Notes: generated from the letters alone by a model not told the origin. A stretch of DNA of 64,000 nt from Actinoplanes xinjiangensis (GCF_003148685.1 NZ_QGGR01000004.1:186001-250000), one strand, 5' to 3'; positions 42,133 to 53,736 are shown, numbered from the stretch's first letter. Translations and numbers: made by a program.

Positions 42133-42600
42133 TGAGTCATCGGCGCGCGGGCGGTCTCTGGCTGCCCGTGAAGGGTTTCTGGTGTGGCTGGGGCGGGGGT
42201 GGGGCGGTGAGTGTCGCCTCGGCCCGGCGGACGCGTTTCGGTCCGGGCCACCGGTCGCGGTGCGTGGTAGCCCGGGGGCGGCCGATGTTCGGCGGGAGGT
42301 GTGGCCGTACCGGAAGAGGCTCTGGAAGTTGGGGGTCAGAGCGGGGATGTTGCCGCGGCCAGTCGGGGTGGCGGCGAGGGGCCGGCGGTGCCGGAGGCCG
42401 ACGGCGGCGTTCAGGCCGGTGACCGCCATCGTGGTGGACGGCCAGGCGGTGGCGTCGAGCGAGACGCCCAGTGCGTTGCGCACTCGGATGGAACGGGCGG
42501 CCTTCTCGGCGCGGTCGATACGACCGCGGGCGGGCAGCACACTGGAGTCGTGGGGGTGAGCGGCCGGGGTCGTGCCCCGGTTGAAGGGTGACCGGAGCGG

Positions 42601-42649
42601 CTCCTCGGGGTCGTTGGGTCCGACCGAGGTCGGATCGACACCCGAGGAG
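42601..42649 (-). terminator. Nested hairpin terminator of the fab operon
   Basis: CTCCTCGGG (42601) pairs with CCCGAGGAG (42649), enclosing a second hairpin TCCGACC-GA-GGTCGGA (42619-42634). It lies about 20 bp after the fabF stop on the minus strand. Confidence 0.7.
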
Positions 42650-42669
42650 TACCGGCTCGCGTCAGGGGG

Positions 42670-43896
<1,227 letters not shown>

Positions 43897-43897
43897 G

Positions 43898-44140
43898 TCA
43901 GTGGTTCGCCTCGATGTAGTTCACCGCGTCGCCGACGGTCTTGAGGTTCTGCACCTCGTTGTCCGGGATCTTGACGCCGAACTTCTCCTCGGCGGCCACC
44001 ACGACCTCGACCATGGACAGCGAGTCGACGTCCAGGTCGTCGGTGAAGGACTTCTCCTCGGCGACGTCGTCCGGGTTCACCCCGGCGACCTCCTCGAGGA
44101 TCTCGGCGAGGCCGGAGGTGATCTCTGTGCGAGTTGCCAT
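43898..44140 (-). CDS. acpP: Acyl carrier protein
   Basis: 80 residues, strongly acidic. The phosphopantetheine Ser lies in DDLDVDSLSMVEVV. It carries growing acyl chains for FabH and FabF. The start ATG at 44140 has AGAGGAAAG upstream. Normal length. Confidence 0.95.
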   Translation of the reverse strand: MATRTEITSGLAEILEEVAGVNPDDVAEEKSFTDDLDVDSLSMVEVVVAAEEKFGVKIPDNEVQNLKTVGDAVNYIEANH

Positions 44141-44196
44141 TGTGGGAATCTTTCCTCTCGATGGTGCGGTTTGGCGACGGTCGGGTGTCTTCCGCC

Positions 44197-45147
44197 CTAC
44201 GGGCAGCGGACGACCTGACCGGCGTAGGTGAGGCCGCCGCCGAAGCCGAAGAGCAGGACCGGCGCCCCGGAGGGCAGCTCCCCGCGCTCGATCAGCTTGG
44301 ACAGGGCCAGGGGGACGCTCGCGGCGGAGGTGTTGCCCGACTCGACGAGGTCCTTGGCGACGATCGCGTCCGGGCTCAGGCCCAGCCGCTTGACGATGCC
44401 GTCGATGATGCGGGTGTTGGCCTGGTGCGGGACGAAGGCGGCCAGCTCGGACGGGGCGATCCCGGCGCGCTCGCAGACCTCGATCGCGAACGGGGCGAGG
44501 GTGGTGGTGGCCCAGCGGAAGACCGCCTGGCCCTCCTGTTTGATGTAGGGCTGCCAGCCGGCGATCTTGAGGGCGTCGCCCTTCTCCGGGGTGGAGCCCC
44601 AGACCACCGGGCCGACCCCGGCTTCTTCGCCGTCCGGCACGGCGGTGAGGATCGCCGCTCCCGCGCCGTCGCCGAAGAGCACCGCGGTCGTACGGTCGGA
44701 CCAGTCGGTGATGTCCGACAGCTTCTCCGCGCCGATCACCAGGGCGTTGCGGGACGCACCGGCCCGGACCGCGTGGTCGGCGCTGGCCAGGGCGTAGGAG
44801 AACCCGGAGCAGGCGGTGTTCAGGTCGTACGCCCCGGGCGCGTTGATCCCGAGCCGGGCCGCGACGCGGGTCGCCACGTTGGGGCAGCGGTCGATCGCCG
44901 AGCAGGTGGCGACGACGATCAGGTCGATGTCGGCCGCGGTGAGCCCGGAGGCAGCCAGTGCCTTCTCGGCCGCGAAGGTGGCCATGTCGGCGACCGACTC
45001 GCCGTCCGCGACCCGCCGCTCGGCGATACCGACCCGGTCCCGGATCCACGCGTCGTTGGTGTCCAGTGTGCTGGCCAGGTCGTCATTGGTGATCACCCGT
45101 GACGGCTGGTAGTGGCCCATCGCGAGGATGCGGGAACCCGCGGTCAT
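44197..45147 (-). CDS. fabH: Beta-ketoacyl-ACP synthase III
   Basis: 316 residues. Catalytic Cys in DLNTACSGFSYAL, His in VPHQANTRII and Asn in ESGNTSAASVPLAL. It starts fatty-acid synthesis from acyl-CoA and malonyl-ACP; in actinomycetes this enzyme usually selects branched starters. The ATG at 45147 overlaps the fabD stop by 4 bp. Confidence 0.95.
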   Translation of the reverse strand: MTAGSRILAMGHYQPSRVITNDDLASTLDTNDAWIRDRVGIAERRVADGESVADMATFAAEKALAASGLTAADIDLIVVATCSAIDRCPNVATRVAARLGINAPGAYDLNTACSGFSYALASADHAVRAGASRNALVIGAEKLSDITDWSDRTTAVLFGDGAGAAILTAVPDGEEAGVGPVVWGSTPEKGDALKIAGWQPYIKQEGQAVFRWATTTLAPFAIEVCERAGIAPSELAAFVPHQANTRIIDGIVKRLGLSPDAIVAKDLVESGNTSAASVPLALSKLIERGELPSGAPVLLFGFGGGLTYAGQVVRCP

Positions 45148-46073
45148 CGTGCGTCTCCTTCGGTGCGGGCGATCAGATCGAGGGCGGCCGGCAGGTCGTC
45201 CGGGGTGTTGAGCGTGACGATCTCGGGGGCGCCGTCGCCCTTGAGCTCCCGCTTGATCAGGCCGGCGAGGGTGCCGGCGGGCGGCAGCTCGATGACGCCG
45301 GTGACACCGAGGTCCTTCAGTGTCCGCATGCACAGGTCCCAGCGGACCGGTGCGGTCACCTGACGGACCAGGCGCTGCAGCATCTCCGCACCGGTGGTGA
45401 CGGCTGTGCCGTCCAGGTTCGACAGCAGGGTACGGGCCGGGTCCCGCACGGTGACGCCGCCCGCGACGGCGGCCAGCGCGGTCTCGGCGGGCGCCATGAA
45501 GGGGGTGTGGAAGGCGCCGGCCACCGCGAGCGCGATCACCCGGGCCCTGGCCGGCGGTGCGGCGGCGAACTCGGCGAGCGCGGACTGCGCGCCGGCGGCG
45601 ACGATCTGGCCGGCTCCGTTGCGGTTGGCCGGGAACAGGCCGTGCTTCTCGATGGTGGCGACCACCTCGTCCGGGTCGCCGCCGAGGACGGCGCTCATGC
45701 CGGTCGGTTCGAGGGCGCAGGCGGCGGCCATCTCCCGGCCGCGGACACCGGCGAGGGTGATCGCGTCGGCCGGGGTCAGCACTCCGGCCAGGGCGGTGGC
45801 GGCCAGCTCGCCGATGCTGTGCCCGGCGATCACGGTGACCCGCTCCAGCGGCAGCTGCTCACCGGCCAGCAGAGCGGCGGCGACCAGCAGCGGCTGGGTC
45901 CGGGCGGTGTCCTTGATCTCGTCGGCGTCGGCACGGGTGCCGAGGTGCAGCAGGTCGACACCGGCGAGGGCGGACCACTCGGTCAGACGGGCATCGGCGC
46001 CGGGGAGATCGAGCCAGGGGGTGAGGAAGCCGGGCTTCTGGGAACCCTGGCCGGGCGAGAGTACGGCGAGCAC
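45144..46073 (-). CDS. fabD: Malonyl-CoA:ACP transacylase
   Basis: 309 residues. It begins LAVLSPGQGSQKPGF and has the nucleophile Ser in IAGHSIGELAA, the substrate Arg in LAGVRGREMAAA, and the catalytic His in VAGAFHTPFM. It loads malonate on AcpP for both FabH and FabF. It is the first gene of the operon, 159 bp downstream of fasR. Confidence 0.95.
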   Translation of the reverse strand: MLAVLSPGQGSQKPGFLTPWLDLPGADARLTEWSALAGVDLLHLGTRADADEIKDTARTQPLLVAAALLAGEQLPLERVTVIAGHSIGELAATALAGVLTPADAITLAGVRGREMAAACALEPTGMSAVLGGDPDEVVATIEKHGLFPANRNGAGQIVAAGAQSALAEFAAAPPARARVIALAVAGAFHTPFMAPAETALAAVAGGVTVRDPARTLLSNLDGTAVTTGAEMLQRLVRQVTAPVRWDLCMRTLKDLGVTGVIELPPAGTLAGLIKRELKGDGAPEIVTLNTPDDLPAALDLIARTEGDAR

Positions 46074-46125
46074 GCCCCCGACTCTTCCGGATCCAGCGGC
46101 TTTCCGGGGTAGTCGGGCGCGACCA

Positions 46126-46156
46126 AACCCTACGACCAGCGTTGTAGGGTTCCTAC
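46126..46156 (-). promoter_or_regulatory. Candidate FasR operator upstream of fabD
   Basis: AACCCTAC (46126-46133) and GTAGGGTT (46144-46151) form a perfect inverted repeat with 10-bp spacer; a second overlapping repeat, GTAGG-GTT-CCTAC, ends at 46156. It is 52-83 bp upstream of fabD in an AT-richer patch, where a FasR-dependent promoter is expected. Confidence 0.6.
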
Positions 46157-46232
46157 AAAACAGAGGTATTCTTGGGTCACTTCAACCACATTTATACCTC
46201 CTACGATCGTGTCGAATGGTGAGAGATCCCGG

Positions 46233-47447
46233 TCACGTTGCGGGGTCCAGGCGGCCGATGGTGAGCGCCATCCGCAGCGTGAAGGCGTCCCGGCCGTCCA
46301 GCGGGGAGAGGCCGGCGACCTCGGCGACCCGCCGCAGGCGGTAACGCACCGTGTTCGGATGCACGTAGAGTTCGCGGGCCGCGCTCTCCAGCACGCTCCC
46401 GGACGCGAAGAAAGCGTCCAGGGTCTCCAGCAGCCCGCTGCCGGCCCGCGCCAGCGCCCCGAAGACGTCGTGCCGCAGCTTGCGCCGGGCGTCCATGTCG
46501 CCGGCCAGCACCCGCTCGGGCAGCAGGTCGTCGGCGGCCACCGGGGACGGTGCCCCGGGCCAGGCGGGGGCCGCCCGGAAGCCGGCCAGCGCGGCCCGCG
46601 CCGACTCGGTGGCCTGATCGAGCGACGGCACCGCCGGCCCGACCACCACCGGGCCCTCGCCGAAGCCGCCGCTGAGCGCGGACGCCGCGGCGACCGGATC
46701 GGTCGCGCCGCCGACCACCACGACCAGGCGGTCGCCGTGCACCCCGGTGATCACCTCCAGCCTGGCCCGGCGGGCCGCCCGGTAGACCGCGTGCAGCACG
46801 GCGGTGATGTCGCCGCCCGGGGAGCGGCCCACCACCACCGCGACCGGCGGCGCGTCCGCCCAGCCCAGTGCGGCGGCCCGGCTGGCCAGCACGTCGGAGG
46901 AGTCACCCCGCAGCAGCGCGTCGACGAGCAGGGCCTGGAGCCGGGCGTCCCACGCGCCCCGCGACTCGGCGGCCCTCGCGTAGACGCGGGCGGCGGAGAA
47001 CGCGATCTCCCGGGAGAACCGCAGGATGGCCTGGATCAGCGCCTGTTGCTCGCCCGGCTCGGCATAGCCCGGCACCTCCGCCTCGGCGACGTCGACGGTG
47101 ACCTTGATCATCTCCACGGTGTGGGTGAGGGTGATCACCCGGGCCAGGGCGCGGGGCGCGGCGGCGAACACCTCGTCGGAGATCTCGGTGCTGGCGGCGA
47201 CCGTGCCGCCGGAGCGCAACCACTCGACCAGAGATCGAACACCCGCTTGTGCGACGAGCATCACCCAGGACCGCTGATCGGCCGGGAGCGCCCGGAACCA
47301 GGGGAGCGTCTCATCCATGCGGGCGACCGCCGCGCTGGCCAAGGCACCGGCCTGCCGCTCGATGCGGCGCAGAGTGCCCGGGTCCAGGGGTTTCGCCGGG
47401 TTTTCCGGCCTGCCCTCGGCCGATGTGCCGGTGTCGTTGTCTGCCAC
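46233..47447 (-). CDS. fasR: Fatty-acid synthesis regulator (PucR/CdaR-type HTH), FasR-like
   Basis: 404 residues. The C-terminal PucR-type helix-turn-helix is ESAARELYVHPNTVRYRLRRVAEVAGL. The upstream parts form a GGDEF-like middle domain and an N-terminal helical region. Its place directly before fabD-fabH-acpP-fabF on the same strand is the conserved context of FasR, the activator of this operon in Streptomyces. It probably binds the inverted repeats in the 46074-46232 gap. Confidence 0.85.
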   Translation of the reverse strand: MADNDTGTSAEGRPENPAKPLDPGTLRRIERQAGALASAAVARMDETLPWFRALPADQRSWVMLVAQAGVRSLVEWLRSGGTVAASTEISDEVFAAAPRALARVITLTHTVEMIKVTVDVAEAEVPGYAEPGEQQALIQAILRFSREIAFSAARVYARAAESRGAWDARLQALLVDALLRGDSSDVLASRAAALGWADAPPVAVVVGRSPGGDITAVLHAVYRAARRARLEVITGVHGDRLVVVVGGATDPVAAASALSGGFGEGPVVVGPAVPSLDQATESARAALAGFRAAPAWPGAPSPVAADDLLPERVLAGDMDARRKLRHDVFGALARAGSGLLETLDAFFASGSVLESAARELYVHPNTVRYRLRRVAEVAGLSPLDGRDAFTLRMALTIGRLDPAT

Positions 47448-47723
47448 GCGGTCCAGCGTTCCACGGCTGCGCCCACCCGCCGCGTCCGGCGTCGTGTCGT
47501 GCGCTTACGAGGGAGATGTACGGGAAGCAAAGACAATGCGAGTTTTAGGGACTTTTATGACTTTTGACCGGCGTAGCGGTGCGCCTCTCCCGCGATTTCG
47601 GTCGGTGACCTGGCATCGTGTCGGACGGCGGTCCTACCGGGGGTTAACACCGGACGCCGCGGTGCCGATGAAAAGTCGGTGCCGGGGGAAGCCGGCGCCC
47701 AGCGCACGGATCGAGGAGGCGAG

Positions 47724-47948
47724 ATGATGGAACGGGACGACGCGTTCGCGTGCTCCGACAGGGATCCCGCCCTCGACGATTCGCCGGCGGCATCGCCGGC
47801 CGACGAGGAGCTGATCGTGGACCCGGGAACCGGACGGGTCGGATGTCGCACCGAGCTGCGCGGATGGGCCGGCGCGCACCTGCACGGCGCGGTCCGCCCG
47901 AGGCGGCGTGCGGCCGGCCGCGGGCGCCCGCCCGGCCGCTGGTGCTAG
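47724..47948 (+). CDS. Possible small protein of 74 residues, unknown
   Basis: AGGAGGCGAG directly precedes an ATG-ATG pair. The product starts MMERDDAFACSDRDPALDD, acidic at first and Arg/Gly-rich at the end, with a segment LIVDPGTGRVGCRTELRGW. I recognise no family. It is divergent to fasR and 72 bp before a tetR gene; it may be an accessory leader of that gene. Only the ribosome site supports it. Confidence 0.35.
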   Translation: MMERDDAFACSDRDPALDDSPAASPADEELIVDPGTGRVGCRTELRGWAGAHLHGAVRPRRRAAGRGRPPGRWC

Positions 47949-48020
47949 GACTCTTGTCCCGTACGGGTGAGTGCCGGGCGCGTTTCCCGGCCTCGGTGCG
48001 GCCGGACTGGTCAGGTTGGC

Positions 48021-48626
48021 GTGGTGGACGACAAGAGACGGCAGATCCTGGATCAGGCGCTCGCCCTGGTGGACGAGCGCGGCCTGGCCGCCATGTCGAT
48101 GCGGGCGGTGGCGGAACGCGTCGGGCTCACCTCGATGGCGCTCTACCCGTACGTCGGAGGTAAGGACGCACTGCTCGACGGGCTGGTCGACCTGCTGCAC
48201 CTGGAGCTGGGCACGAACGTCGGCGAGAACCCGGCGGACCTGGACTGGCGGCACCGGCTGTGCGCGCTCGGGCGGGCCGTCCGCTCCCTGGCCCGCGCCC
48301 ACCCGAGTGCCTTCCCCCTGCTGCTGAACCGTTCGGCCGCCGGGCCCTCCGCGTCCTGGCTGGCCGCCGCGTTGCAGGGCATCCTGGCCGACGCCGGGGT
48401 GCCGGCCTCCGAGGTGCCCCGGCAGGCCCGGCTGATCTGCGCGTTCCTTCTCGGCTACACGACCGGTGAGGTCACCGGCGGGCTGCCCGGATCGTCCCCG
48501 GAAATGATCGAGGGCGCCGCCGAGTTCGACGCCGACCTGGAAGACCTGGTCGGGATGGTCGAGAACTCAGCAGCGCCCCGGACGAGTGCGGAACAGCCGG
48601 ACGACGTCAGACGCGCCGGCGGATGA
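48021..48626 (+). CDS. TetR-family regulator with TetR_C-type ligand domain
   Basis: About 201 residues. The helix-turn-helix is LAAMSMRAVAERVGLTSMALYPYVGGKDALLDGLVD, with the TetR pattern in which YPYV follows the recognition helix. The C-terminal domain resembles the TetR/tetracyclin-type group. The start may be GTG 48021 or 48024; the ribosome site is weak. Its 3' end overlaps the convergent membrane-protein gene by 20 bp. Ligand and targets are unknown. Confidence 0.82.
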   Translation: MVDDKRRQILDQALALVDERGLAAMSMRAVAERVGLTSMALYPYVGGKDALLDGLVDLLHLELGTNVGENPADLDWRHRLCALGRAVRSLARAHPSAFPLLLNRSAAGPSASWLAAALQGILADAGVPASEVPRQARLICAFLLGYTTGEVTGGLPGSSPEMIEGAAEFDADLEDLVGMVENSAAPRTSAEQPDDVRRAGG

Positions 48627-49269
48627 GGAACGCCATCCCGGCCAGTCCGGTCAGGATGACCAGCAGCACCGCCCCGTTGAGCAGGAACAGCCGGCGGAAC
48701 TCGCTGAACGCCTGGCTGACCTCCTGGAACGGGTCGGCCCGGTCCACCGCCAGATCGGTGCCGACACCGCCACCGATGCCGCCGTGCACCACGTCCGGCT
48801 TGGTCTCCAGCGGTGCTCCGGCGAGCCGCAGCGACTCCGGCATCGACAGCCGGCCGTAGAACCAGGCCTCGGTCTTCTTCCCGGACGGCTGCTTCGCCGG
48901 CCGGTGTGCCCGCGGGCCACCCTGGGCCATCGGGTACAGGTGATAGAGCTGACTCGGCGCGTTCTTGACCAGCAGAGTCAGCGTGTATTTCGGGCCCAGC
49001 TGCGCCGCCTTCGGCGCTGAGCTGGACGACGAGGCCGAAGCCAGCCAATCCACCTCGCTGGTCAGCATCTGGAACAGCCGGGGCCGCTCGTCCTGTAGGA
49101 CGAGGACCGTCTCCTCGACACCGTTGCCGACGAGCTGCACCGCGTCCGGTTTCGGCGGCGCCTTCGGCGCGGCCTGTGCCGCACCCGGCGCCGCCCCCCA
49201 TGCCAGCGCCAGCGCCACGACTGCTGCCGCAGCCGTCGACACCAGCCTCGTGATCGCCCCCCGCACCAT
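48607..49269 (-). CDS. Secreted, C-terminally membrane-anchored protein of unknown function
   Basis: 220 residues. A signal peptide (TAAAAVVALALAWGAAPGAAQA) leads to an outer domain with an invariant-looking EETVLVLQDERPRLFQMLTSEVDWL stretch and LGPKYTLTLLVKN, then a final helix (LFLLNGAVLLVILTGLAGMAFLI) and an RRRV tail. I recognise no family. The start at 49269 (MVRGAI) has GGGGAGG four bases upstream; longer frames exist. Confidence 0.65.
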   Translation of the reverse strand: MVRGAITRLVSTAAAAVVALALAWGAAPGAAQAAPKAPPKPDAVQLVGNGVEETVLVLQDERPRLFQMLTSEVDWLASASSSSSAPKAAQLGPKYTLTLLVKNAPSQLYHLYPMAQGGPRAHRPAKQPSGKKTEAWFYGRLSMPESLRLAGAPLETKPDVVHGGIGGGVGTDLAVDRADPFQEVSQAFSEFRRLFLLNGAVLLVILTGLAGMAFLIRRRV

Positions 49270-49416
49270 CCGACCTCCCCGCCCGTGGATGGACATGGCC
49301 CACTCAACCTGCTGCTCGTGCCCGGCGGTGGAACCGGGACACGGCCCAGGCCTCCAGCCTCCCTGCACACCGCCCAGCCCGCATCTCGAGACAGGGTGAA
49401 TTGGAGCCATGTGGGG

Positions 49417-49563
49417 ATGACCACGGAGACGGAAACGGCCGTTGATCAGCCGCCGAATAGTACCCACTCCCCGCAACGGGTGGGGGTGGTGGTCACCCTG
49501 GTGACGGAGAGCATCACCGTATTCGACGACCGGCTATGGCGCACCGGCCGTCGCCTACGATAA
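49417..49563 (+). CDS. Possible 48-residue small protein
   Basis: ATG 49417 to TAA 49563: MTTETETAVDQPPN... followed by RVGVVVTLVTESITVFDDRLW and a basic end. It is followed directly by the convergent gltX end. The preceding GTGGGG is a poor ribosome site. Its codon pattern is acceptable but no family is recognised, so it is a weak call. Confidence 0.25.
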   Translation: MTTETETAVDQPPNSTHSPQRVGVVVTLVTESITVFDDRLWRTGRRLR

Positions 49564-49568
49564 ACAGC

Positions 49569-50975
49569 TCAGAGACGCGCCCTGGCAGCGGAAATACGCG
49601 CCAGTGTGCGCTCCCGGCCGAGCAGTTCGATGGACTCGAAAAGCGGTAGGCCGATGGTGCGGCCGGTCACCGCCACCCGTACCGGCGCCTGGGTCTTTCC
49701 CAATTTGAGACCTCGCGCCTCACCGATCTGCTCGAGAGTCGTCTTCAGGGTCTCGGCGGACCAGTCGGTCAGGGCGCCGAAGGCGGCCCCGGTGGCGTCG
49801 AGGATCTCCGCGGCGCCGTCCTTCATCGCTTTCGCCCAGGACGCCTCGTCGTGGACCGGCTCGTCCAGGAAGAGGAAGTCGACGTTGTCGACGATCTCGG
49901 ACAGCACCGAGATCCGGGTCTGCGCCAGCGGGGCGATCGTGGTGAAGACCTCGGTGTCGAACTTCGCCGGCTCCCACGGCGGGGCCGGGATGGTGTCGGT
50001 ACCGCTCAACCACGGCGCGCAGACCTGGGTGAACTCGCTCGGGGTGAGCGCCCGGATGTACTCGCCGTTGAACGCCCGCAGCTTCTTGACGTCGAAGAAC
50101 GCCGGCGCGTGGTTGACGTCCTCGATCCGGTACTCCTCCTCGACCACCGACCACGGGACGATCTCGCGGTCGCCGGTCGGGGACCAGCCCAGCAGCATCA
50201 GGTAGTTGCGCATGGCGGCGGCCAGGTAGCCCTCGTCCCGATACGACTCCAGGGCGACCTTGTCCCGCCGCTTCGACAGCTTCTGCCGCTTCTCGTTGAC
50301 GATCACCGGCACGTGACCCCAGACCGGCGGGGTCGCGCCCAGCGCCTCCCACAGCAACTGCTGCTTCGGGGTGTTGGGCAGGTGCTCCTCGGCGCGGAAC
50401 ACGTGGGTGATCCCCATGCTCAGGTCGTCGACCACGTTGGCCAGCAGGAACACCGCCGAGCCGTCGCTGCGGGCGATGACGAAGTCCTCGAGCAGCTTGT
50501 TCTCGAAGGTGGGCTTGCCCCGGACCAGGTCCACCACCACGGTTTCGCCCTCGTCGGGCGTGCGGAACCGCAGCGCCCGGCCCTCACCCGGGCCCAGCGC
50601 CCGGTCGCGGCAGAAGCCGTCGTAGCCGGTGTGCTTGTTTCCCGAGCGGGCGACCACGTCGTCCCGGGTGCAGTCGCAGTAGTAGGCCCGGCCCTCGCCG
50701 TAGAGGCGGGTCGCGGCGGCGGTGTGGTCGGCGGCGTAGGAGGACTGGAAATAGGGGCCCTCGTACGTCCCGCGCTCGATGCCGATCCAGTCGAGTGCCG
50801 AGATGATGCCCTCGGTCCACTCGGGCCGGTTGCGGGCCGCGTCGGTGTCCTCGATCCGCAGCACGAAGACACCGCCGTGCTGCTGGGCGTAGATCCAGTT
50901 CTGCAGGGCCGATCGGGCGCCGCCGACGTGGAACATGCCGGTCGGTGAGGGTGCGAAACGTACTCGAACAGTCAC
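49569..50975 (-). CDS. gltX: Glutamyl-tRNA synthetase
   Basis: 468 residues, class I synthetase. The HIGH motif is [18 protein letters not shown], the substrate Arg is in VLRIEDTD, and the KMSKS loop is [12 protein letters not shown]. The C-terminal half is the helical anticodon-binding domain. It charges tRNA-Glu (and tRNA-Gln where an amidotransferase is used). It begins 25 bp after the upstream chemoreceptor gene stop. Confidence 0.95.
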   Translation of the reverse strand: MTVRVRFAPSPTGMFHVGGARSALQNWIYAQQHGGVFVLRIEDTDAARNRPEWTEGIISALDWIGIERGTYEGPYFQSSYAADHTAAATRLYGEGRAYYCDCTRDDVVARSGNKHTGYDGFCRDRALGPGEGRALRFRTPDEGETVVVDLVRGKPTFENKLLEDFVIARSDGSAVFLLANVVDDLSMGITHVFRAEEHLPNTPKQQLLWEALGATPPVWGHVPVIVNEKRQKLSKRRDKVALESYRDEGYLAAAMRNYLMLLGWSPTGDREIVPWSVVEEEYRIEDVNHAPAFFDVKKLRAFNGEYIRALTPSEFTQVCAPWLSGTDTIPAPPWEPAKFDTEVFTTIAPLAQTRISVLSEIVDNVDFLFLDEPVHDEASWAKAMKDGAAEILDATGAAFGALTDWSAETLKTTLEQIGEARGLKLGKTQAPVRVAVTGRTIGLPLFESIELLGRERTLARISAARARL

Positions 50976-51000
50976 CGCCCCAGACTACCGACCAGTCGCC

Positions 51001-53118
51001 TCAGACGGTGAAGCGCCCGACCAGCCCGGTCAGCCGCTGCGCGGTCGCGGTCAGCTCGCCGGCCGCCTGGTGCGACACCGCCACCGAGTCCCGCGTGCTG
51101 CGCATCGCCCCGTTCACCGTACCGATGCCGTCGGCGATGTCCCTGCTGCCACCGGCCGCCTCGGCGATGTTGCGGGCCATCTCGGCGGTCGTCGCCGCCT
51201 GTTCCTCGACCGCCGCGGCGATCGCCGTCTGATAGTCGTTGACCTGGGCGATCCGCGCCGAGATGGCGTCGATCGCGGAGACGGCGCGGGCCGTGTCGCC
51301 CTCGATCGCGGCGACCCGCCCGGTGACGTCCTCGGTCGCCCGGGCGGTCTCCTGGGCCAGCTCCTTGACCTCACCGGCGACCACCGCGAAACCCTTGCCG
51401 GTCTCGCCCGCCCGGGCCGCCTCGATGGTGGCGTTCAGGGCGAGCAGGTTGGTCTGCTCGGCGATGGTGGCGATCAGTTGCACCACGTCGGTGATCTTCG
51501 CGGTCGAGGCCCGCAGCTCGGCGATGACGTTCGCCGCCGCCGCGGTCAGGCCGACCCCGTCCCGCCCGGCCTGCGCGGCCTCCTGGGCGTTGTGCGAGAT
51601 CTCGGTGATCGACGCGCCCATCTGCTCGGCGCCGGCGGCGACCGTCGCCACCACGTGCGACACGCTCTCCGCCGAGGCGCTCACCGTGTCGGCCCGGCTC
51701 GCGGCGGTGTCCGTGGCGGCTGACATCTCGCCGCCGGTGGCCGCCACCCGCCGGGCGGTGCCGGCCACCTCCTCGGAGGCGCCGGTCACGTCCTGCATGA
51801 CGGCGCGCAGTTCGGCGGCCGCGGTGTCCAGGGCGGCGCCCGCCTCGCCGATCTCGTCGCGCCCCCGATCGTCGAGCCGCACGGTGAGGTCGCGGTCGGC
51901 GAGCCGGGTCAGCGCCCCGGTCAGCCTGCCCATCCGGTGCGAGATGCGGGACGCCTGCTGGTACGCCGCCGCCGCCCCGGCCAGGGCGAGCAGCACGCCG
52001 GCGATGACGAACCAGGTCAGCATCGTGCGGCGCCCGTCCCGGACCGCGGTGACCGCCGCGGCGGCGTCGGCGTCGTAGCCGCCCACCGTCACCGCCCACT
52101 GGTACGGCGCGTAGTAGGCGACCGTGGTGGTGGTGTCCCCGGCGGGTGCCCCGGCCGCCCCGGGCAGCTGGTAGCTCGCCTGCCGGGTGGTGCCGTCGGC
52201 GAGTTCCGGAGCCGTGGTGACGATCTCCTCGACGTACCTGGTGCCGGCGGCGTCGACGGCGTCGAGCGCGGTCTCCCCGGCCACGTCCGCGAGGCTGGAG
52301 GCGACGATCCGGCCGCGGTCGGCGGCGGCCGTGCTGAAGACGGAGACCCAGCCGTTGGTCTGGATCTTGATTTCGCTGATCGTCGCGGTCAGGTTGACGA
52401 GTGCCTCGGCCTGCGGCACGCCGACGTAGAGGGCACCGATCACGTCCCCGGCCGCGTTCCTGATCGGGTCGTAGACGGAGACGTACGGGGTGCCGACCAC
52501 CGCCGCGACGCCGCGGTACTGCTTCCCGGCCTTGATCGCGGCGGCCACGGCGTTCGGTTTGCCGTCCGCGGTGGCCGGAATGTACGTCCCGATCGCCCGG
52601 GTGCCCTTGGCCGATTTCACCGTCGTGCCGATCCGCAGCAGGTCACCGGCCGCGTTCATCCGCTGGAAGACGGTGATGGTCGCGCCGGACAGCGTCTTCG
52701 TGTCGTCGACGAACGGTGTGGTCCGCCGCAGATCCGTGTTCTGCCCGAGCCATCTGCCGCCGATCTCGACGCGGGGCAGGCTGACCGTCGTGGTTCCCTG
52801 GGTGACCTGGTCGGTGGCCGTCCAGGTGACCCGCCGGCTCGCGAACCGCATGCCGCCGTTCTGGGCCAGGTACGCCGAGGCGCTGCTCATGCTCCGGTCC
52901 ATGCCCTGCTGGATCTCGTCGCCGACGGTCCGGACCAGTGCACTGACGTCCGCGGCGCTCTGGTTGAGCGCGGCCTGGTTCTGCCGCAGGACCTCGCGCT
53001 CGGTGCTGTCGGCGAACCGGCCGCTCTGCCAGGCGCCGACAGCGACCAGCACGAGTGCGGTCACCAGGACACTGCCCAGCCCGAGCAGGAGCAGTTTGTG
53101 CCTGATTCGGAATCCCAC
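51001..53118 (-). CDS. Methyl-accepting chemotaxis protein
   Basis: 705 residues. A first helix ([22 protein letters not shown]), a ~300-residue extracellular Cache-like sensor ([40 protein letters not shown]), a second helix ([21 protein letters not shown]), a HAMP domain and a long coiled coil. The signalling tip is the classic [20 protein letters not shown]. It should sense small carboxylates or amines and signal to CheA. Motile Actinoplanes-type spores would need it. GTG 53118 is the likely start. No che genes are in the window. Confidence 0.92.
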   Translation of the reverse strand: MGFRIRHKLLLLGLGSVLVTALVLVAVGAWQSGRFADSTEREVLRQNQAALNQSAADVSALVRTVGDEIQQGMDRSMSSASAYLAQNGGMRFASRRVTWTATDQVTQGTTTVSLPRVEIGGRWLGQNTDLRRTTPFVDDTKTLSGATITVFQRMNAAGDLLRIGTTVKSAKGTRAIGTYIPATADGKPNAVAAAIKAGKQYRGVAAVVGTPYVSVYDPIRNAAGDVIGALYVGVPQAEALVNLTATISEIKIQTNGWVSVFSTAAADRGRIVASSLADVAGETALDAVDAAGTRYVEEIVTTAPELADGTTRQASYQLPGAAGAPAGDTTTTVAYYAPYQWAVTVGGYDADAAAAVTAVRDGRRTMLTWFVIAGVLLALAGAAAAYQQASRISHRMGRLTGALTRLADRDLTVRLDDRGRDEIGEAGAALDTAAAELRAVMQDVTGASEEVAGTARRVAATGGEMSAATDTAASRADTVSASAESVSHVVATVAAGAEQMGASITEISHNAQEAAQAGRDGVGLTAAAANVIAELRASTAKITDVVQLIATIAEQTNLLALNATIEAARAGETGKGFAVVAGEVKELAQETARATEDVTGRVAAIEGDTARAVSAIDAISARIAQVNDYQTAIAAAVEEQAATTAEMARNIAEAAGGSRDIADGIGTVNGAMRSTRDSVAVSHQAAGELTATAQRLTGLVGRFTV

Positions 53119-53202
53119 ACCTGGATCATGGCGCCGCGACCACCTCGCCGCCCGCTCGTTGCCGTTTTCAATAGGCGATGTCGAGCAACGAGGGTGGGGA
53201 CG

Positions 53203-53736
53203 ATGGGCAGGATCGTGGCGGTGGAGTACATGACGCTCGACGGCGTCTTCGAGGAGCCGGTCTGGAGCGGGCCGTACTTCAACGAGGAGCTCGGCGCCTG
53301 GCAGGCCGACAATCTGCGGGAGGCCGACGCGCTCCTGCTCGGCCGTGTGACGTACGAGGGGATGAAGGCGGTCTGGCCGCGGATGGCCGCCGAGACCGGT
53401 GACTTCGGCGCGAAGATGAACGGGATGCCCAAGCACGTGGCCACCACGACGCTCACCGAGCCCGAGTGGAACGCCACCTTCATCGAGGGCGACGTCGCCG
53501 AGGCGGTGGCGAAGCTGCGGACCGGCTCCGAGACCCTGATGATCAACGGCAGTGCGATCCTGGTGAACTACCTGGCGCGGCACAACCTGATCGACGAGTA
53601 CCGGGTGATGATCTACCCGGTGGTGGCCGGCGAGGGCCGCAAGCTCTGGGAACCCGGCACGAAGCTGGCCCTGACCCACATCGGCAGCTGGCGGTCCGCC
53701 ACCGGTGTCGAGGTCATCGACTACACGCCGGCGTGA
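53203..53736 (+). CDS. RibD C-terminal/dihydrofolate-reductase-like protein
   Basis: 177 residues of the DHFR-like RibD-C fold. Visible are [47 protein letters not shown] and [12 protein letters not shown]. These resemble small NADPH-dependent reductases of unknown substrate common in actinomycetes. GGTGGGGACG precedes the ATG. It is divergent from the chemoreceptor. Confidence 0.85.
   Translation: MGRIVAVEYMTLDGVFEEPVWSGPYFNEELGAWQADNLREADALLLGRVTYEGMKAVWPRMAAETGDFGAKMNGMPKHVATTTLTEPEWNATFIEGDVAEAVAKLRTGSETLMINGSAILVNYLARHNLIDEYRVMIYPVVAGEGRKLWEPGTKLALTHIGSWRSATGVEVIDYTPA

Larger units (their letters stand above)
41539..42669. other. 1.1-kb region with a tandem palindromic array and no credible gene
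   Basis: It lies between the GH3 gene and the convergent fab operon. Bases 41755-42132 are six 63-bp repeats. The remainder (41539-41754 and 42133-42600) has long open frames on both strands with no recognisable domain, no codon pattern of a gene and no ribosome site. The end (42601-42649) is the fab terminator. Confidence 0.6.

Noticed and set aside
41641..42135. Open frames through the 63-bp array encoding 21-residue repeats (PAGSHRCL... and PGWLPPLSHG...)
   Set aside because: Several frames on both strands are open only because 63 is a multiple of three; none has a ribosome site or recognisable domain, and the DNA palindrome explains the pattern better.
42136..42540. Possible gene or transposase remnant between the array and fabF
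   Set aside because: Open frames on both strands, but no transposase motif, terminal repeats or ribosome site could be identified.
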